From Mucilaginibacter sp. SJ (lineage in GTDB: Bacteria > Bacteroidota > Bacteroidia > Sphingobacteriales > Sphingobacteriaceae), in the NCBI RefSeq assembly GCF_028993635.1, contig NZ_CP118631.1, positions 4,340,001-4,404,000 on the forward strand: a stretch of DNA of 64,000 nt, written 5' to 3'. This document shows positions 16,725-25,802 of the stretch, piece by piece (the first letter of the stretch is position 1; each line of letters starts with the position of its first letter). The translations under genes were made by a program, and so were the position numbers. The notes beneath the pieces are model-generated. The model did no database searches and was not told the origin of the DNA. It saw only the letters and a program-made list of their open reading frames with translations.

Positions 16725-16752
16725 TTGTTCTGTCTTTTGCTTAGTATCTTTG
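16725..16752 (+). promoter_or_regulatory. Bacteroidota-type promoter for the HD hydrolase gene
   Basis: TATCTTTG (16745-16752) matches the -7 consensus TAnnTTTG, with TTG at 16725 about 17 bases upstream as -33 element. The ATG at 16759 is only six bases further, implying a very short or absent leader. Confidence 0.55.
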
Positions 16753-16758
16753 CAAAAG

Positions 16759-17409
16759 ATGGAACATAATAAACTCATTGAAGCCACTGCAAATTTTGTG
16801 CGCAATACGCTCAGGGACGCCGAAGGTGGTCACGACTGGTGGCATATTCACCGCGTTTGGACAAACGCGAAACTCATCAACCAAACAGAAAAAACCGATC
16901 AGCTGGTAGTTGAACTTGCTGCCCTGCTGCATGACATTGCCGACAGTAAGTTTCATAACGGCGATGAAGAGATTGGTCCGCGTACTGCTGGCAACTACCT
17001 GCAAAGCATGAATGTTGATACCGGTGTTACTGAGCATGTGCAGCAGATCATCAGGCATATGTCGTTCAAGGCCAGCTTTGATAAAAAGTCCTTTCATTCG
17101 CCCGAACTGGCTGTAGTACAGGATGCCGACAGGCTGGATGCCATTGGAGCCATCGGCATTGCCCGCGCCTTTACCTATGGAGGTTTTAAAGGCCGCGAAT
17201 TGTACAATCCAGAGATCCTGCCCAACCTTAACATGACCAGGGAAGAATATAAAAACACTACCGCCCCAACTATTAATCACTTTTACGAAAAGCTATTATT
17301 ACTTAAGGATAAAATGAATACTCCCGCCGGTAAAGCAATTGCCGAACAAAGGCATACATTTATGGAGGATTATTTAAAACAGTTTTTTGACGAATGTGGT
17401 TCAAGTTAA
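16759..17409 (+). CDS. HD-domain phosphohydrolase, YedJ-like
   Basis: 216 residues from ATG 16759; the frame also opens at a TTG three codons earlier that lies inside the promoter box, so ATG is preferred. HD motifs in order: GHDWWHIHRVWTNA (first His), LAALLHDIADSK (HD pair), RHMSFKASF and DADRLDAIGAIGIARAF (last Asp). The length and the DADRLDAIG motif fit the YedJ/YpgQ group of nucleotide or phosphate-ester hydrolases. Substrate unknown. Neighbouring porin gene follows on the same strand. Confidence 0.88.
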   Translation: MEHNKLIEATANFVRNTLRDAEGGHDWWHIHRVWTNAKLINQTEKTDQLVVELAALLHDIADSKFHNGDEEIGPRTAGNYLQSMNVDTGVTEHVQQIIRHMSFKASFDKKSFHSPELAVVQDADRLDAIGAIGIARAFTYGGFKGRELYNPEILPNLNMTREEYKNTTAPTINHFYEKLLLLKDKMNTPAGKAIAEQRHTFMEDYLKQFFDECGSS

Positions 17410-17419
17410 CGTGAAAGCT

Positions 17420-17427
17420 TACTTTTG
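17420..17427 (+). promoter_or_regulatory. Possible -7 promoter box for the porin gene
   Basis: TACTTTTG matches TAnnTTTG and stands 18 bases ahead of the porin ATG; no clear -33 element was seen. Confidence 0.35.
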
Positions 17428-17445
17428 CGCCAAAATTGACAGCCC

Positions 17446-18753
17446 ATGAAAAAACTTATACTTACTATAATACCCGTATTAATTACCGCCGTTGCTTTGG
17501 GGCAGGATACAGTTAAACGTCAGCGGTTCAACTTCCATTTCCAGCAAACGGTAATTACCCAATACAAACCATCGTTTCATGCCGATTATAACGGCGATAA
17601 CAGTTTACTTACCAAAGAAGAAACACAAAGCTCAATTACCACTACGCTTTTTGGCGGTGCAAGGCTCTGGAAGGGCGCCGAAGCCTATTTTAACCCCGAA
17701 CTTTCGGGTGGATCAGGCCTGAGCAAAACGCTTGGTGCGGCAGGTTTCCCTAATGGCGAAACTTTTCGCGTAGGCGGCGCGGAGCCGAAGATCTATATCG
17801 CTCGCTTATATTTTACCCAAAACTTTGAATGGGGCAAGGATAAAGACACCATAAGCGATGATGCCAACCAGTTAGCCGGTTTAAAAAGCAAGCGTTACTT
17901 TTCGGTTACCGTAGGTAAATTTGGTATGGCCGATTTTTATGACGGCAATGAATTTAGCCATGATCCGCGTACGCAGTTCATGAACTGGAGCTTAATGGAT
18001 AACGGCGCATGGGATTATCCCGCCAATACCCGCGGGTATGTTATGGGGATCCATACCGAATTAGGGCAACCTAACTGGACCTTGCGTTTTGCCTTTACCA
18101 TGTCAACCACTACCGCCAACGGAGCTATCTGGGATCAGAAAATTGGTAAGGCAAACACCCAGACCTTAGAATACGAAAAACGCTATACACTTAACGGCCA
18201 AAAAGGTACCTTCAGGGTCTTAGGTTTCCGTAACAATGGCAAAATGGGGGATTATCGCCTGGCGCTTGCGCAAAGTCCCGTTGCCCCCAATGTTGATACC
18301 ACACAAGCTTATGGCAGGCACAAATATGGTTTCGGCATCAGCGCCGACCAGTATCTGACCAAAGATTTTGGGGTGTTTGCCAAAGTGAGTTATAATGATG
18401 GTAGGACCCAAACATGGTATTTTACCGAGATTGACCGTTCATTGAGTTTTGGCGGCGTACTTAAAGGAAGTTCATGGAACCGCGGCGATGACGAACTGGG
18501 CCTTGCTTTTGTAGCCAACGGCATCTCAAACGCCCATCGTGATTATCTTGCAGCCGGCGGCTACGGTTTCATCATAGGCGATGGCAAGCTTAATTACGGC
18601 ACCGAATTTATTGCCGAACTTGATTATAAAATAAACGCATATCAAAAAAAGTTCTGGCTTACACCCGGTTACCAGTTTTTGCTAAACCCGGCCTATAATA
18701 AGGACAGGGGTCCGGTAAATGTCTTTTCGTTAAGGGCACATGTAGAGTTTTAA
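17446..18753 (+). CDS. Outer-membrane porin, OprB/carbohydrate-porin type
   Basis: 435 residues with a signal peptide (cut near ITAVALGQ). The rest alternates beta-strands as in a porin barrel, with FGGARLWKGAEAYFNPELSG, the central SVTVGKFGMADFYDGNEFSH, FMNWSLMDNGAWDYPANTRG and a C-terminal phenylalanine (HVEF) required for barrel assembly. These are features of the OprB family, which passively admits sugars. Actual substrate unknown. It stands alone between a promoter-like box and a strong terminator. Confidence 0.82.
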   Translation: MKKLILTIIPVLITAVALGQDTVKRQRFNFHFQQTVITQYKPSFHADYNGDNSLLTKEETQSSITTTLFGGARLWKGAEAYFNPELSGGSGLSKTLGAAGFPNGETFRVGGAEPKIYIARLYFTQNFEWGKDKDTISDDANQLAGLKSKRYFSVTVGKFGMADFYDGNEFSHDPRTQFMNWSLMDNGAWDYPANTRGYVMGIHTELGQPNWTLRFAFTMSTTTANGAIWDQKIGKANTQTLEYEKRYTLNGQKGTFRVLGFRNNGKMGDYRLALAQSPVAPNVDTTQAYGRHKYGFGISADQYLTKDFGVFAKVSYNDGRTQTWYFTEIDRSLSFGGVLKGSSWNRGDDELGLAFVANGISNAHRDYLAAGGYGFIIGDGKLNYGTEFIAELDYKINAYQKKFWLTPGYQFLLNPAYNKDRGPVNVFSLRAHVEF

Positions 18754-18757
18754 ACAT

Positions 18758-18797
18758 AAAAAGGCCTCGTCACATATATTATGATGAGGCCTTTTTG
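18758..18797. terminator. Bidirectional intrinsic terminator
   Basis: AAAAAGGCCTCGTCA pairs with TGATGAGGCCTTTTT; A and T runs flank both sides. It separates the porin gene from the converging HIT gene. Confidence 0.88.
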
Positions 18798-18867
18798 TTT
18801 ATATATAAGCTAAAAGCAGCATGAGCAAAACTTATAGCTAATAGCTTGATTAGTGTTATCCCAATTG

Positions 18868-19260
18868 TTAACCGATTGCCTGTCTGATCTTCTCGGCGGT
18901 GGCGTTAAATTGTTCGGGGGTGAATTTTTGTTTGGGGAGCGAAAAGTTAATACTGCTCATATCATTCATTGGTATAAGATGGATATGCGCATGAGGCACA
19001 TCAAGGCCCATAACAGCTACACCAACCCGGGGGCAGGGAACGGCCTTTTTTAAACCGAGAGCTACCTTTTTGGCAAATAGCTGTAAGCCCGCATAAGTAT
19101 TATCGTCCAAATCAAAAAGATAATCAACCTCCTTCTTTGGGATCACCAGCAGGTGACCTTCCGTAAGCGGAAAAATATCCAAAAAAGCCAGAAATTCATC
19201 GTTCTCGGCCACTTTATAAGCGGGGATCTCGCCTGCAACTATTTTTGAAAAGATGGTCAT
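18868..19260 (-). CDS. HIT-family nucleotide hydrolase
   Basis: 130 residues from ATG 19260 (MTIFSKIVAGEIPAYKVAEN), the standard HIT start; the longer frame to 19353 runs into a dispersed repeat and would add a low-complexity leader. The histidine triad is DVPHAHIHLIPM near residue 98. Members hydrolyse nucleotide-monophosphate adducts such as adenosine phosphoramidate. Lies downstream of greA on the same strand, about 140 bases apart. Confidence 0.93.
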   Translation of the reverse strand: MTIFSKIVAGEIPAYKVAENDEFLAFLDIFPLTEGHLLVIPKKEVDYLFDLDDNTYAGLQLFAKKVALGLKKAVPCPRVGVAVMGLDVPHAHIHLIPMNDMSSINFSLPKQKFTPEQFNATAEKIRQAIG

Positions 19261-19400
19261 TATTGGTGAGTGGTTTATTATAGATAGTGAATGGTTGATT
19301 ACGTTGATTTGGTGAGTAGTTGATTTTGTTAGATAATTAGATTGGGTGACCATTTCTTTAATTTCTTAACCGTTCACCTAATCAACCACTCACCTAAATT
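19261..19400. repeat. GTGAGTGGTTGATTAGGTG-type repeat with inverted arms
   Basis: The left part repeats GTGAGTGGTT and GGTGAGTAGTTGAT; the right part (about 19370-19396) has the reverse complement CACCTAATCAACCACTCACC. Similar sequence occurs at 59829-59942 and, more diverged, between groES and groEL. Confidence 0.65.
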
Positions 19401-19402
19401 AA

Positions 19403-19876
19403 TTACCTGCTTATTTCCAGGATCTCGAATTCAATTTTACCTGCAGGGACGGTGATCTCGGTTTTTTCACCAACCTTTTTGCCAAGCAGGCCTTTAGCTA
19501 TCGGCGACGCTACCGAGATTTTACCGGTTTTAAGATCGGCTTCACTCTCTGATACCAGCTGATAACTCATGGTAGCTCCGTTTTTCAGGTTCTTGATCTT
19601 TACTATCGACAATGCAAGCACCTTCGATACATCAAGTTTTGATTCATCAAGCAGGCGCGCATTGGCCAGTGTTTCCTGCATCTGGGCTATTTTGGCCTCA
19701 TGTAAGCCCTGCGCTTCTTTAGCCGCATCGTATTCGGCATTTTCCGACAGATCGCCTTTGTCACGTGCCTCAGCAATAGCTTTTGATATATCGGCACGGC
19801 CGGTTGTTTTTAATCTCTGTAGTTCTTCTTTTAATTTCTCTAAACCATCTTTGGTATAGTATGATACCTCTGCCAT
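19403..19876 (-). CDS. greA: Transcription elongation factor GreA
   Basis: 157 residues. The N-terminal coiled coil (about 1-75) carries the tip motif ARDKGDLSENAEYDAAKEAQ with the two acidic residues that stimulate RNA cleavage. The C-terminal FKBP-like domain follows (ISVASPIAKGLLGKKVGEKT). It rescues backtracked RNA polymerase. Length and start are standard. Upstream, on the minus strand, lies an AT-rich leader. Confidence 0.96.
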   Translation of the reverse strand: MAEVSYYTKDGLEKLKEELQRLKTTGRADISKAIAEARDKGDLSENAEYDAAKEAQGLHEAKIAQMQETLANARLLDESKLDVSKVLALSIVKIKNLKNGATMSYQLVSESEADLKTGKISVASPIAKGLLGKKVGEKTEITVPAGKIEFEILEISR

Positions 19877-19971
19877 AACGCAAAAATTAATTAATATTAT
19901 TACTGTTAATCAACCAAAAAAAACCGCCCTTCCCTGTTTTAAGAAAGGACGCAATGCTTATAAAAGCAAAC

Positions 19972-20004
19972 AAGACTATGTAAGCCCTCTGCTTACATAG
20001 TCTT
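19972..20004 (-). terminator. Perfect 14-bp hairpin downstream of the 20159-21433 gene
   Basis: AAGACTATGTAAGC and its exact complement enclose a CCTCT loop. It lies beyond the stop of the minus-strand gene at 20159 and before greA. The T-run on either side is weak, so it may be a terminator or only an RNA-stabilising 3' end. Confidence 0.55.
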
Positions 20005-20158
20005 GCGTTTTGGTAATTAACGAAGATAAGTGATTTAAGTTTTATTATCCAAATTTTTAAGAGGGGAATTTTTTTGTTACATTATTACACAATGCCTTGT
20101 TATTCATTGGTAAAGTTGGAGCTAAGTATACACAAACAGGATTATCGGAATAATATGG

Positions 20159-21433
20159 TCAATTATACAGTTTCCGCGTATCCTCATTGCAATCAAACCT
20201 GATCTCATTTTTTATTCGCTCACTTAGCACATTATTGTTCTTTAATATTTCAACAACATGTTTCCGGCACATACCGCAGTTGTGTTTATCATAAAGTGCC
20301 TCCAATGGCTCCCGGCATTCCGGAGTTTTATTGGCATAATAGATATTAGTAATGTCAATTATCAAACCCTCTAATTCAATGCCTTTATTGCTGTTTGCTA
20401 TGAGGGCAGTCAACAGTTTATGATCTCCCTTTTTATAATTTTCTTTTAAAAGCTCAACAAATAATGTTGGATGTTTACCAATAGCAATTTGTTTTAAAGC
20501 AAACTCCCTGATGCTTTTATTTTTAAAAAGGCCAAGCGCTTGAATAGCGAATGTCACAACTCTTCTGTTCCTTGCCGGATGTTTACAAGCCAAATCAAAA
20601 AGAAATTCTTTCTCAAGAGGAAATGGATGCTTTGTAAAAATTTTAAGTAATTTTTCCCGGTTACTTTTCTTTCGTTCAATTATTAGTTGCTGACCGATTG
20701 ATTTAAGTTCGGTGCTTTTTAGTTTCCTATTGTAAAACCAAAGTTGGCTTTGTCTCAACAGCGTTTCCTCAACTATATTTTTATAAACGGGTTCCGGTGG
20801 TTTTACCTTTGTGGCACGCTGTGCCATGTTTTCCCTCACCGAATCGATGTAGATCTTTATAAAGCGATTTTGTTTGGCACTGATACCCAGTTGCGCCCAG
20901 GTGTCGGTTTCCGGGTTTTCTTTTTGAAATTGATTAATGAGGTCCTCGTCCTGCCAGTCTTCCGGATCTGCTTCAAGGCGTTTGCCAAATTCTTCGGCAA
21001 TAAATTTCAAGCCTTCAATACCATCAAGTTGTATAATGTCTGAGGTACCGGCCCAATCCGATCGCCAAATAGGATTGTGAACAAAGGCATCGTAAATAGT
21101 TTTCCGGGCTTCGGCATCATCTTGTCGGGCAAACATTTTAGCCAGGCTGAAAAGCTGTGTCAGTGTCCAGGTATCTTTCTGAGGTTTTAGCAGGGCTTTT
21201 AATACTGCTTTCTTTATTTTGTCTTTTTTCCCCGAAAGGCCGATAAGTTCAAAAAGATATACCCCTCTGCTGCCTTCGCATTGTCCGTCGTACGAGAAGT
21301 TTTTGACGCAGGCTTTGATGATCTCTCCCGAAAAATCAATACCGGGATAGCGTTGCAGTAGTAAATACGCTTCGCCGGTTCCCCGTCGTATGGCGCTTTT
21401 AAATTTTTGTTTGATAAGGTGGGTTTCTTTCAT
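20159..21433 (-). CDS. Uncharacterised helical-repeat protein
   Basis: 424 residues, soluble, predicted to be largely alpha-helical with HEAT-like spacing (for example LFSLAKMFARQDDAEARKTI and VVTFAIQALGLFKNKSIREF). The C-terminus has a distinct motif, KHNCGMCRKHVVEILKNNNV then EIRFDCNEDTRKLY. I recall similar Cys-containing endings in uncharacterised proteins of other bacteria, but no function. No signal peptide. It stands alone between intergenic hairpins. Role not known. Confidence 0.75.
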   Translation of the reverse strand: MKETHLIKQKFKSAIRRGTGEAYLLLQRYPGIDFSGEIIKACVKNFSYDGQCEGSRGVYLFELIGLSGKKDKIKKAVLKALLKPQKDTWTLTQLFSLAKMFARQDDAEARKTIYDAFVHNPIWRSDWAGTSDIIQLDGIEGLKFIAEEFGKRLEADPEDWQDEDLINQFQKENPETDTWAQLGISAKQNRFIKIYIDSVRENMAQRATKVKPPEPVYKNIVEETLLRQSQLWFYNRKLKSTELKSIGQQLIIERKKSNREKLLKIFTKHPFPLEKEFLFDLACKHPARNRRVVTFAIQALGLFKNKSIREFALKQIAIGKHPTLFVELLKENYKKGDHKLLTALIANSNKGIELEGLIIDITNIYYANKTPECREPLEALYDKHNCGMCRKHVVEILKNNNVLSERIKNEIRFDCNEDTRKLYN

Positions 21434-21604
21434 TAAAATATAGGTAGCAATTTAATTAATCTGGAGTTTCGTATCCTTTTGTTTTATGGTATCCGCTAAC
21501 ATTTCAAGCCTGGCTGTCTCATCAGTTTCTTAAGCGGGGTGTTTAAGACTTCCCTACCTAAATGTATCTGGCAGCGTTTATTATCCCGGGGTTTTACCTA
21601 TGCA

Positions 21605-23140
21605 TTACTTTCCGTTGGCCTTCTTCACCATAAAATCCAAAGCGGTTTTATCCGGCAAAGGTTTTGCGCCCGGCTTCTCACCCAATATCATTATTTTATT
21701 ATAACTTGTTGTATAAGCCGGCCATGCAGGTACGCCTTTCCCGTTCGGGTTACCGGTTTTAACAAAATTAGCCCAGTAAGTGCTCATGGTATTGGCCAGT
21801 TGCTGATCGACAGGTTCCCATGGCCGGTTCAGGAATTTGAGGTTGTCATAGGCATAAGCAACCTCGCCGGTATGGAAAGCGCCGTATTTAACAAAATCGG
21901 CAGTGGCTGGCAGGCGGCGGGTAAAACGGTAAACATAAATTTTAGATTTCCCTTTTTCATTTTGCACATTGGCCCAGGTATAATTCTGCATCCCGAAGAT
22001 CTGATCACGGTTTATCCGTGTTTGGGAGGTCGCGGCTTCCTGGTCTGAACCCGCCGGATATAGTTTTAAAAATGCATCAGCATCGGCACCATATTGGCTT
22101 TTTATCATCTTTTTATACTCTTCAGCAGTTTTTGGCGGACCTACAAAAGCGTCGTCTTCGTTCCAGCCGGTAAGTACAGGCACATCGTTTTGTTTATGCT
22201 CATTAAAAATATCAGCGATGGTTGCGGGTAAAACATAGCCATCAATAACCGGGCGGCTTTGGCCTTTGCCAAGCAGTTCGGCAGCGGGTTTGCTCCTTAG
22301 TTCGGCAATGGTGCTTGCACCCAAGGCAGTCGTTATTTTTACACCGGCTGCCTCTGCTTCCCGCAACCCGCCTGATCCTTGCTTACTAATAAAACTGGCC
22401 CCGCTTTCGGCAATTGCGCCACTAAACAGCCCTTTACCTAATGGCGATGCCACCAAACAATTTACACTCATGGAACCTGCCGACTGCCCCGCTATGGTAA
22501 CCTTATCCGGATCTCCACCAAAAGCCGCTATATTCTGTTTTACCCATTTTAATGCAGCCAGCTGATCCATTAAGCCATAATTTCCTGATGCATTATGCGG
22601 CGACTCCCTGGTTAATTCGGGATGCGCGAAGAAACCAAAAATCCCGACGCGGTAATTAATAACCACAAATATGATCCCCTTTTTAGCCATCGCCTCGCCA
22701 TCATAAATGGGTACGCCTGCTCCGCCGCTTACAAAACCACCGCCGTAAATATAAACCAGTACGGGGCGTTTTTCTGACAACGTTTTAGCGGCAGTCCATA
22801 CGTTCAGGTACAGACAATCTTCGCTGATGGGCTCATAGGGGATCAGGAACTCGCGGGTGTAAACACCAAAGGGGTCTGGTTTACTCTGCATTGGGCTGGC
22901 CGCAAATTCGGTACATTTTTTAACGCCCTCCCAGGGCTTTACCGGTTGCGGTTCCTTCCAGCGTAAATCACCAACCGGTGGCGCTGCAAAGGGAATACCT
23001 TTATAAATACGCACATCGCCCGCCTGGTTGGTTAAGCCTGATACTTTACCTGCGTCAGTAGCAACAACATCAAGATTTTTATTTTGAGCGATGACAGAAC
23101 AGCACAGCAGCAAAAGCGGCAATAAAAGGATGCGTTTCAT
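21605..23140 (-). CDS. Secreted type B carboxylesterase
   Basis: 511 residues with a signal peptide (MKRILLLPLLLLCCSVIAQ). Family landmarks: oxyanion loop YIYGGGFVSGG near 130, EDCLYLNVWTA upstream of it, nucleophile Ser in TIAGQSAGSMS near 215, and the His region GAFHTGEVAYAYDN near 420. The acid residue probably lies near GWNEDDAFVG. It would hydrolyse carboxylic esters in the periplasm or outside. Preceded upstream by a palindromic repeat; no operon partner. Confidence 0.92.
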   Translation of the reverse strand: MKRILLLPLLLLCCSVIAQNKNLDVVATDAGKVSGLTNQAGDVRIYKGIPFAAPPVGDLRWKEPQPVKPWEGVKKCTEFAASPMQSKPDPFGVYTREFLIPYEPISEDCLYLNVWTAAKTLSEKRPVLVYIYGGGFVSGGAGVPIYDGEAMAKKGIIFVVINYRVGIFGFFAHPELTRESPHNASGNYGLMDQLAALKWVKQNIAAFGGDPDKVTIAGQSAGSMSVNCLVASPLGKGLFSGAIAESGASFISKQGSGGLREAEAAGVKITTALGASTIAELRSKPAAELLGKGQSRPVIDGYVLPATIADIFNEHKQNDVPVLTGWNEDDAFVGPPKTAEEYKKMIKSQYGADADAFLKLYPAGSDQEAATSQTRINRDQIFGMQNYTWANVQNEKGKSKIYVYRFTRRLPATADFVKYGAFHTGEVAYAYDNLKFLNRPWEPVDQQLANTMSTYWANFVKTGNPNGKGVPAWPAYTTSYNKIMILGEKPGAKPLPDKTALDFMVKKANGK

Positions 23141-23202
23141 TGATTATAGGTTTAATGATTGGTTTGCTAAACTTACAAAGTTTTGGGCATTTTGTAAACA
23201 TA

Positions 23203-23275
23203 GCCCCACCCAAACCCTCCCCGGAAGGGAGGGCTTTAAAGTCTCCCCTTCCGGGGGAGATTTAGAGGGGGCTTC
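23203..23275. repeat. Palindromic CTCCCC/GGGGAG dispersed repeat
   Basis: Contains CCCTCCCCGGAAGGGAGGG and CTCCCCTTCCGGGGGAG in tandem, in the gap between the divergent esterase and phosphatase genes. Same family as 5399, 41155 and 48858. Confidence 0.7.
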
Positions 23276-23364
23276 TGTAACAATCCCCTATAATTAACAA
23301 AAGCATCACATTGCATTTTAAATGCTTTGCTGATATTTGGCGAAATCAAAAATCTTTTTTCGCG

Positions 23365-25047
23365 ATGAAGTTTAAACATCTGCTGCTTATTTCCCTTTCC
23401 TTCGCTACCGTTTCGGTATCGGCCCAAAAAAAGAAAACTACAACGGCTGCCCCGGCATCTGCATCAATTCCACGCCCAAAACTGGTTGTGGGTTTGGTGG
23501 TTGACCAAATGCGCTGGGATTACCTGTACCGCTATTATGACCGTTACCAAACCGGTGGTTTTAAGCGCATGCTTAATGAAGGCTTCACCTGCGAAAATAC
23601 CAATATTGACTATATCCCAACGGTAACAGCTGCCGGCCATACCTGTATCTATACCGGATCCATCCCCGCCATACATGGCATAGTGGGTAACGATTTCATT
23701 ATCCAGGCTACGGGTAAATCCATGTATTGCACCGACGACAGCACGGTGGTAGCCGTTGGCAGCACTTCAAAAGCAGGGCAAATGTCGCCCCGCAACTTGC
23801 TGGTTAGCACGGTTACTGATGAATTGAGGCTGGCTACCAACTTTCGCTCAAAAGTTATCGGGATAGCATTGAAAGACCGTGGCGGCATCCTTCCCGCGGG
23901 CCATTCGGCCAACGCTGCTTACTGGTTTGATGATGCCAGCGGTAACTGGATCACCAGTACTTATTATATGAATGACCTGCCTGCCTGGGTTAAAACTTTC
24001 AACGGCCAAAAAATTGCCGAAAAATACCTGAAGCAAGATTGGAACCCGCTATACCCTGTTGATACTTACATACAAAGCGCACCTGATAACAGCGACCGTT
24101 ATGAAGGTAAATTTGCAGGCGCCGCTACACCTACTTTACCGGTTAAAACTTCCGAGCTTTATAAAGGCCGTATCGGTATGATCCGCTCAACACCTTTCGG
24201 TAACACCATGACGCTTGATTTGGCTAAAGCGGCTATTGAAGGCGAAAAACTGGGTAAAAACACAGTAACCGACTTTTTAGCGGTGAGCCTTTCATCAACA
24301 GATTATGTTGGTCATCAGTTTGGCCCTAACTCGGTTGAGGTTGAAGATACTTATTTAAGGCTTGACCAGGACCTGGCCGCGTTTTTTAATTATTTAGATG
24401 CAACTGTAGGTAAAGGCAATTATTCGGTTTTCCTGAGTGCCGACCATGGCGCTGCCCACAACCCTAACTTCTTGAAAGACCATAACATCCCGGCAGGTGT
24501 TTGGGATGAGGGAAAAGCTGCAAAAGAAATGAACACGATGATCAGCGATAAATACAAAGTGGATAACCTGATCATCAGTATGGATAATTACCAGGTTAAT
24601 TTTAATAACGCGGCCCTTGCAAAAGCAGGCGTTAGCGAAGAGCCTATAAAGTTAGATTGCATCGCATACCTGAAGAAACAACCAGGCATTGCCTATGCAA
24701 TCGACCTGCAAAAAATACAGGAAGCCAACGTTCCTGATGAGCTTCGCAGTATGATCATCAATGGTTATAATGCCGAGCATAGCGGTGCTATCCAGATCAT
24801 TCTGAAACCAGCATGGTATACCGGTCATGGCACAAACGATCGCGGGCCAACCGGTACTACACACGGTACCTGGAACCCTTATGATTCACATATCCCATTG
24901 GTATTTATGGGCTGGGGCATTAAGCATGGTAGTTTGACCCGCCAAACACATATGACAGATATTTCGGCTACTTTAGCATCGCTACTGCATATCCAGGCCC
25001 CTGATGGTTGTGTGGGTAAAACTATCAGCGAAGCACTGAAAAACTAA
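23365..25047 (+). CDS. PafA-like periplasmic alkaline phosphatase
   Basis: 560 residues from ATG 23365, where a signal peptide begins (MKFKHLLLISLSFATVSVSA); the frame reaches back to 23311 without a sensible leader. Alkaline phosphatase superfamily signatures: metal Asp in VGLVVDQMRWDY, Thr nucleophile in YIPTVTAAGHT, Asn in GIVGNDF, and the K-x-R pair in GIALKDRGG that marks PafA. Metal ligands appear again in STDYVGHQFG, LSADHGAAH and YTGHGTNDRG. It releases phosphate from phosphomonoesters in the periplasm. Confidence 0.9.
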   Translation: MKFKHLLLISLSFATVSVSAQKKKTTTAAPASASIPRPKLVVGLVVDQMRWDYLYRYYDRYQTGGFKRMLNEGFTCENTNIDYIPTVTAAGHTCIYTGSIPAIHGIVGNDFIIQATGKSMYCTDDSTVVAVGSTSKAGQMSPRNLLVSTVTDELRLATNFRSKVIGIALKDRGGILPAGHSANAAYWFDDASGNWITSTYYMNDLPAWVKTFNGQKIAEKYLKQDWNPLYPVDTYIQSAPDNSDRYEGKFAGAATPTLPVKTSELYKGRIGMIRSTPFGNTMTLDLAKAAIEGEKLGKNTVTDFLAVSLSSTDYVGHQFGPNSVEVEDTYLRLDQDLAAFFNYLDATVGKGNYSVFLSADHGAAHNPNFLKDHNIPAGVWDEGKAAKEMNTMISDKYKVDNLIISMDNYQVNFNNAALAKAGVSEEPIKLDCIAYLKKQPGIAYAIDLQKIQEANVPDELRSMIINGYNAEHSGAIQIILKPAWYTGHGTNDRGPTGTTHGTWNPYDSHIPLVFMGWGIKHGSLTRQTHMTDISATLASLLHIQAPDGCVGKTISEALKN

Positions 25048-25055
25048 GTTTAGTA

Positions 25056-25160
25056 GTCTGAAGTTAGGAAAGTCCGAAAGTTTACAACACAAAACTTTTG
25101 GGCTTTTCGGTTTAATAATTAAAAACTTTCCGACTTTCGGACATCACCGACTTTCGGACT
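25056..25160. repeat. GTCCGAAAGT-type repeat before thiE
   Basis: AGTCCGAAAGTTT and several ACTTTCGGACT copies lie in inverted orientation across about 100 bases. Related to the inverted repeat at 6875-6972. Confidence 0.65.
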
Positions 25161-25167
25161 TAATAAA

Positions 25168-25794
25168 ATGAAAAAATACATTTCTAAATTTCATTATCTT
25201 ACAGATGACCTGCCTGGTTTTAGCCATGTACAACAGGTGCAGATGGCTTGCGGCGCGGGTGCAAACTGGGTACAATACCGTTGCTTTACCAAACCCGAAG
25301 ATGAGCTGATTGATGAGATAAACGAGATAGCCGAAATTTGTGACGACTGGGGTGCGACCCTGGTCATCGCTAATCATTACGATTTGATTGACCGCGTTGA
25401 CGCGCAGGGTGTGCATATAGATGATAGTGATGCTGATCTGGCCAGTATCCGCAAGATTATCGGCCCGGATAAAACTCTTGGGGTATCAGCGGCAGGTGCT
25501 GATGAATTATTGAAATTACAAAGTACCGGAGTGGTTGATTATTATGTTTACGGGCCATTTGCATCCATTAATACAGAGGATCCTGTTGGGCATCACCCGC
25601 TTGGTTTTAACGGATATCGCCAACTGGATAAACTGGGCATCAGTATACCGGTGATAGCAGCAGGTGGCATCCAACCGGATGATGTGGAACCCTTGCTTCA
25701 AACGGGAATCGATGGTATTGCGATATCATCAGCCATGAACCTTGGTGCTGATCCTGCTGAAAGGGTTAAGGAGTTTTATAGGAAAATGTATTAA
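25168..25794 (+). CDS. thiE: Thiamine phosphate synthase, divergent
   Basis: 208 residues with a TIM-barrel pattern. Recognisable are GANWVQYRCF (QxR equivalent), IANHYDLIDRVDAQGVHIDD (NDxxDLxxxxxADGVH equivalent), LGVSAAGADE, DYYVYGPF and IPVIAAGGIQPDDV. It would join the pyrimidine and thiazole moieties of thiamine. Several active-site positions differ from typical ThiE (for example H in place of D in NDR, and no TK after GPF), so a TenI-like relative is possible. A TPK-like gene lies two genes downstream. Confidence 0.82.
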   Translation: MKKYISKFHYLTDDLPGFSHVQQVQMACGAGANWVQYRCFTKPEDELIDEINEIAEICDDWGATLVIANHYDLIDRVDAQGVHIDDSDADLASIRKIIGPDKTLGVSAAGADELLKLQSTGVVDYYVYGPFASINTEDPVGHHPLGFNGYRQLDKLGISIPVIAAGGIQPDDVEPLLQTGIDGIAISSAMNLGADPAERVKEFYRKMY

Positions 25795-25802
25795 ATTCCC
25801 CG

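Noticed and set aside
16741..17280. 179-codon open frame on the minus strand
   Set aside because: It is antisense to the HD hydrolase, whose motifs are clear; the frame has no known domain.
21539..22048. 169-codon open frame on the plus strand
   Set aside because: Antisense to the carboxylesterase gene; amino-acid make-up is unlike a real protein.
24990..25167. TPP riboswitch before thiE
   Set aside because: No CUGAGA or ACCUGA-type conserved segments were found; the gap is filled by a dispersed repeat.
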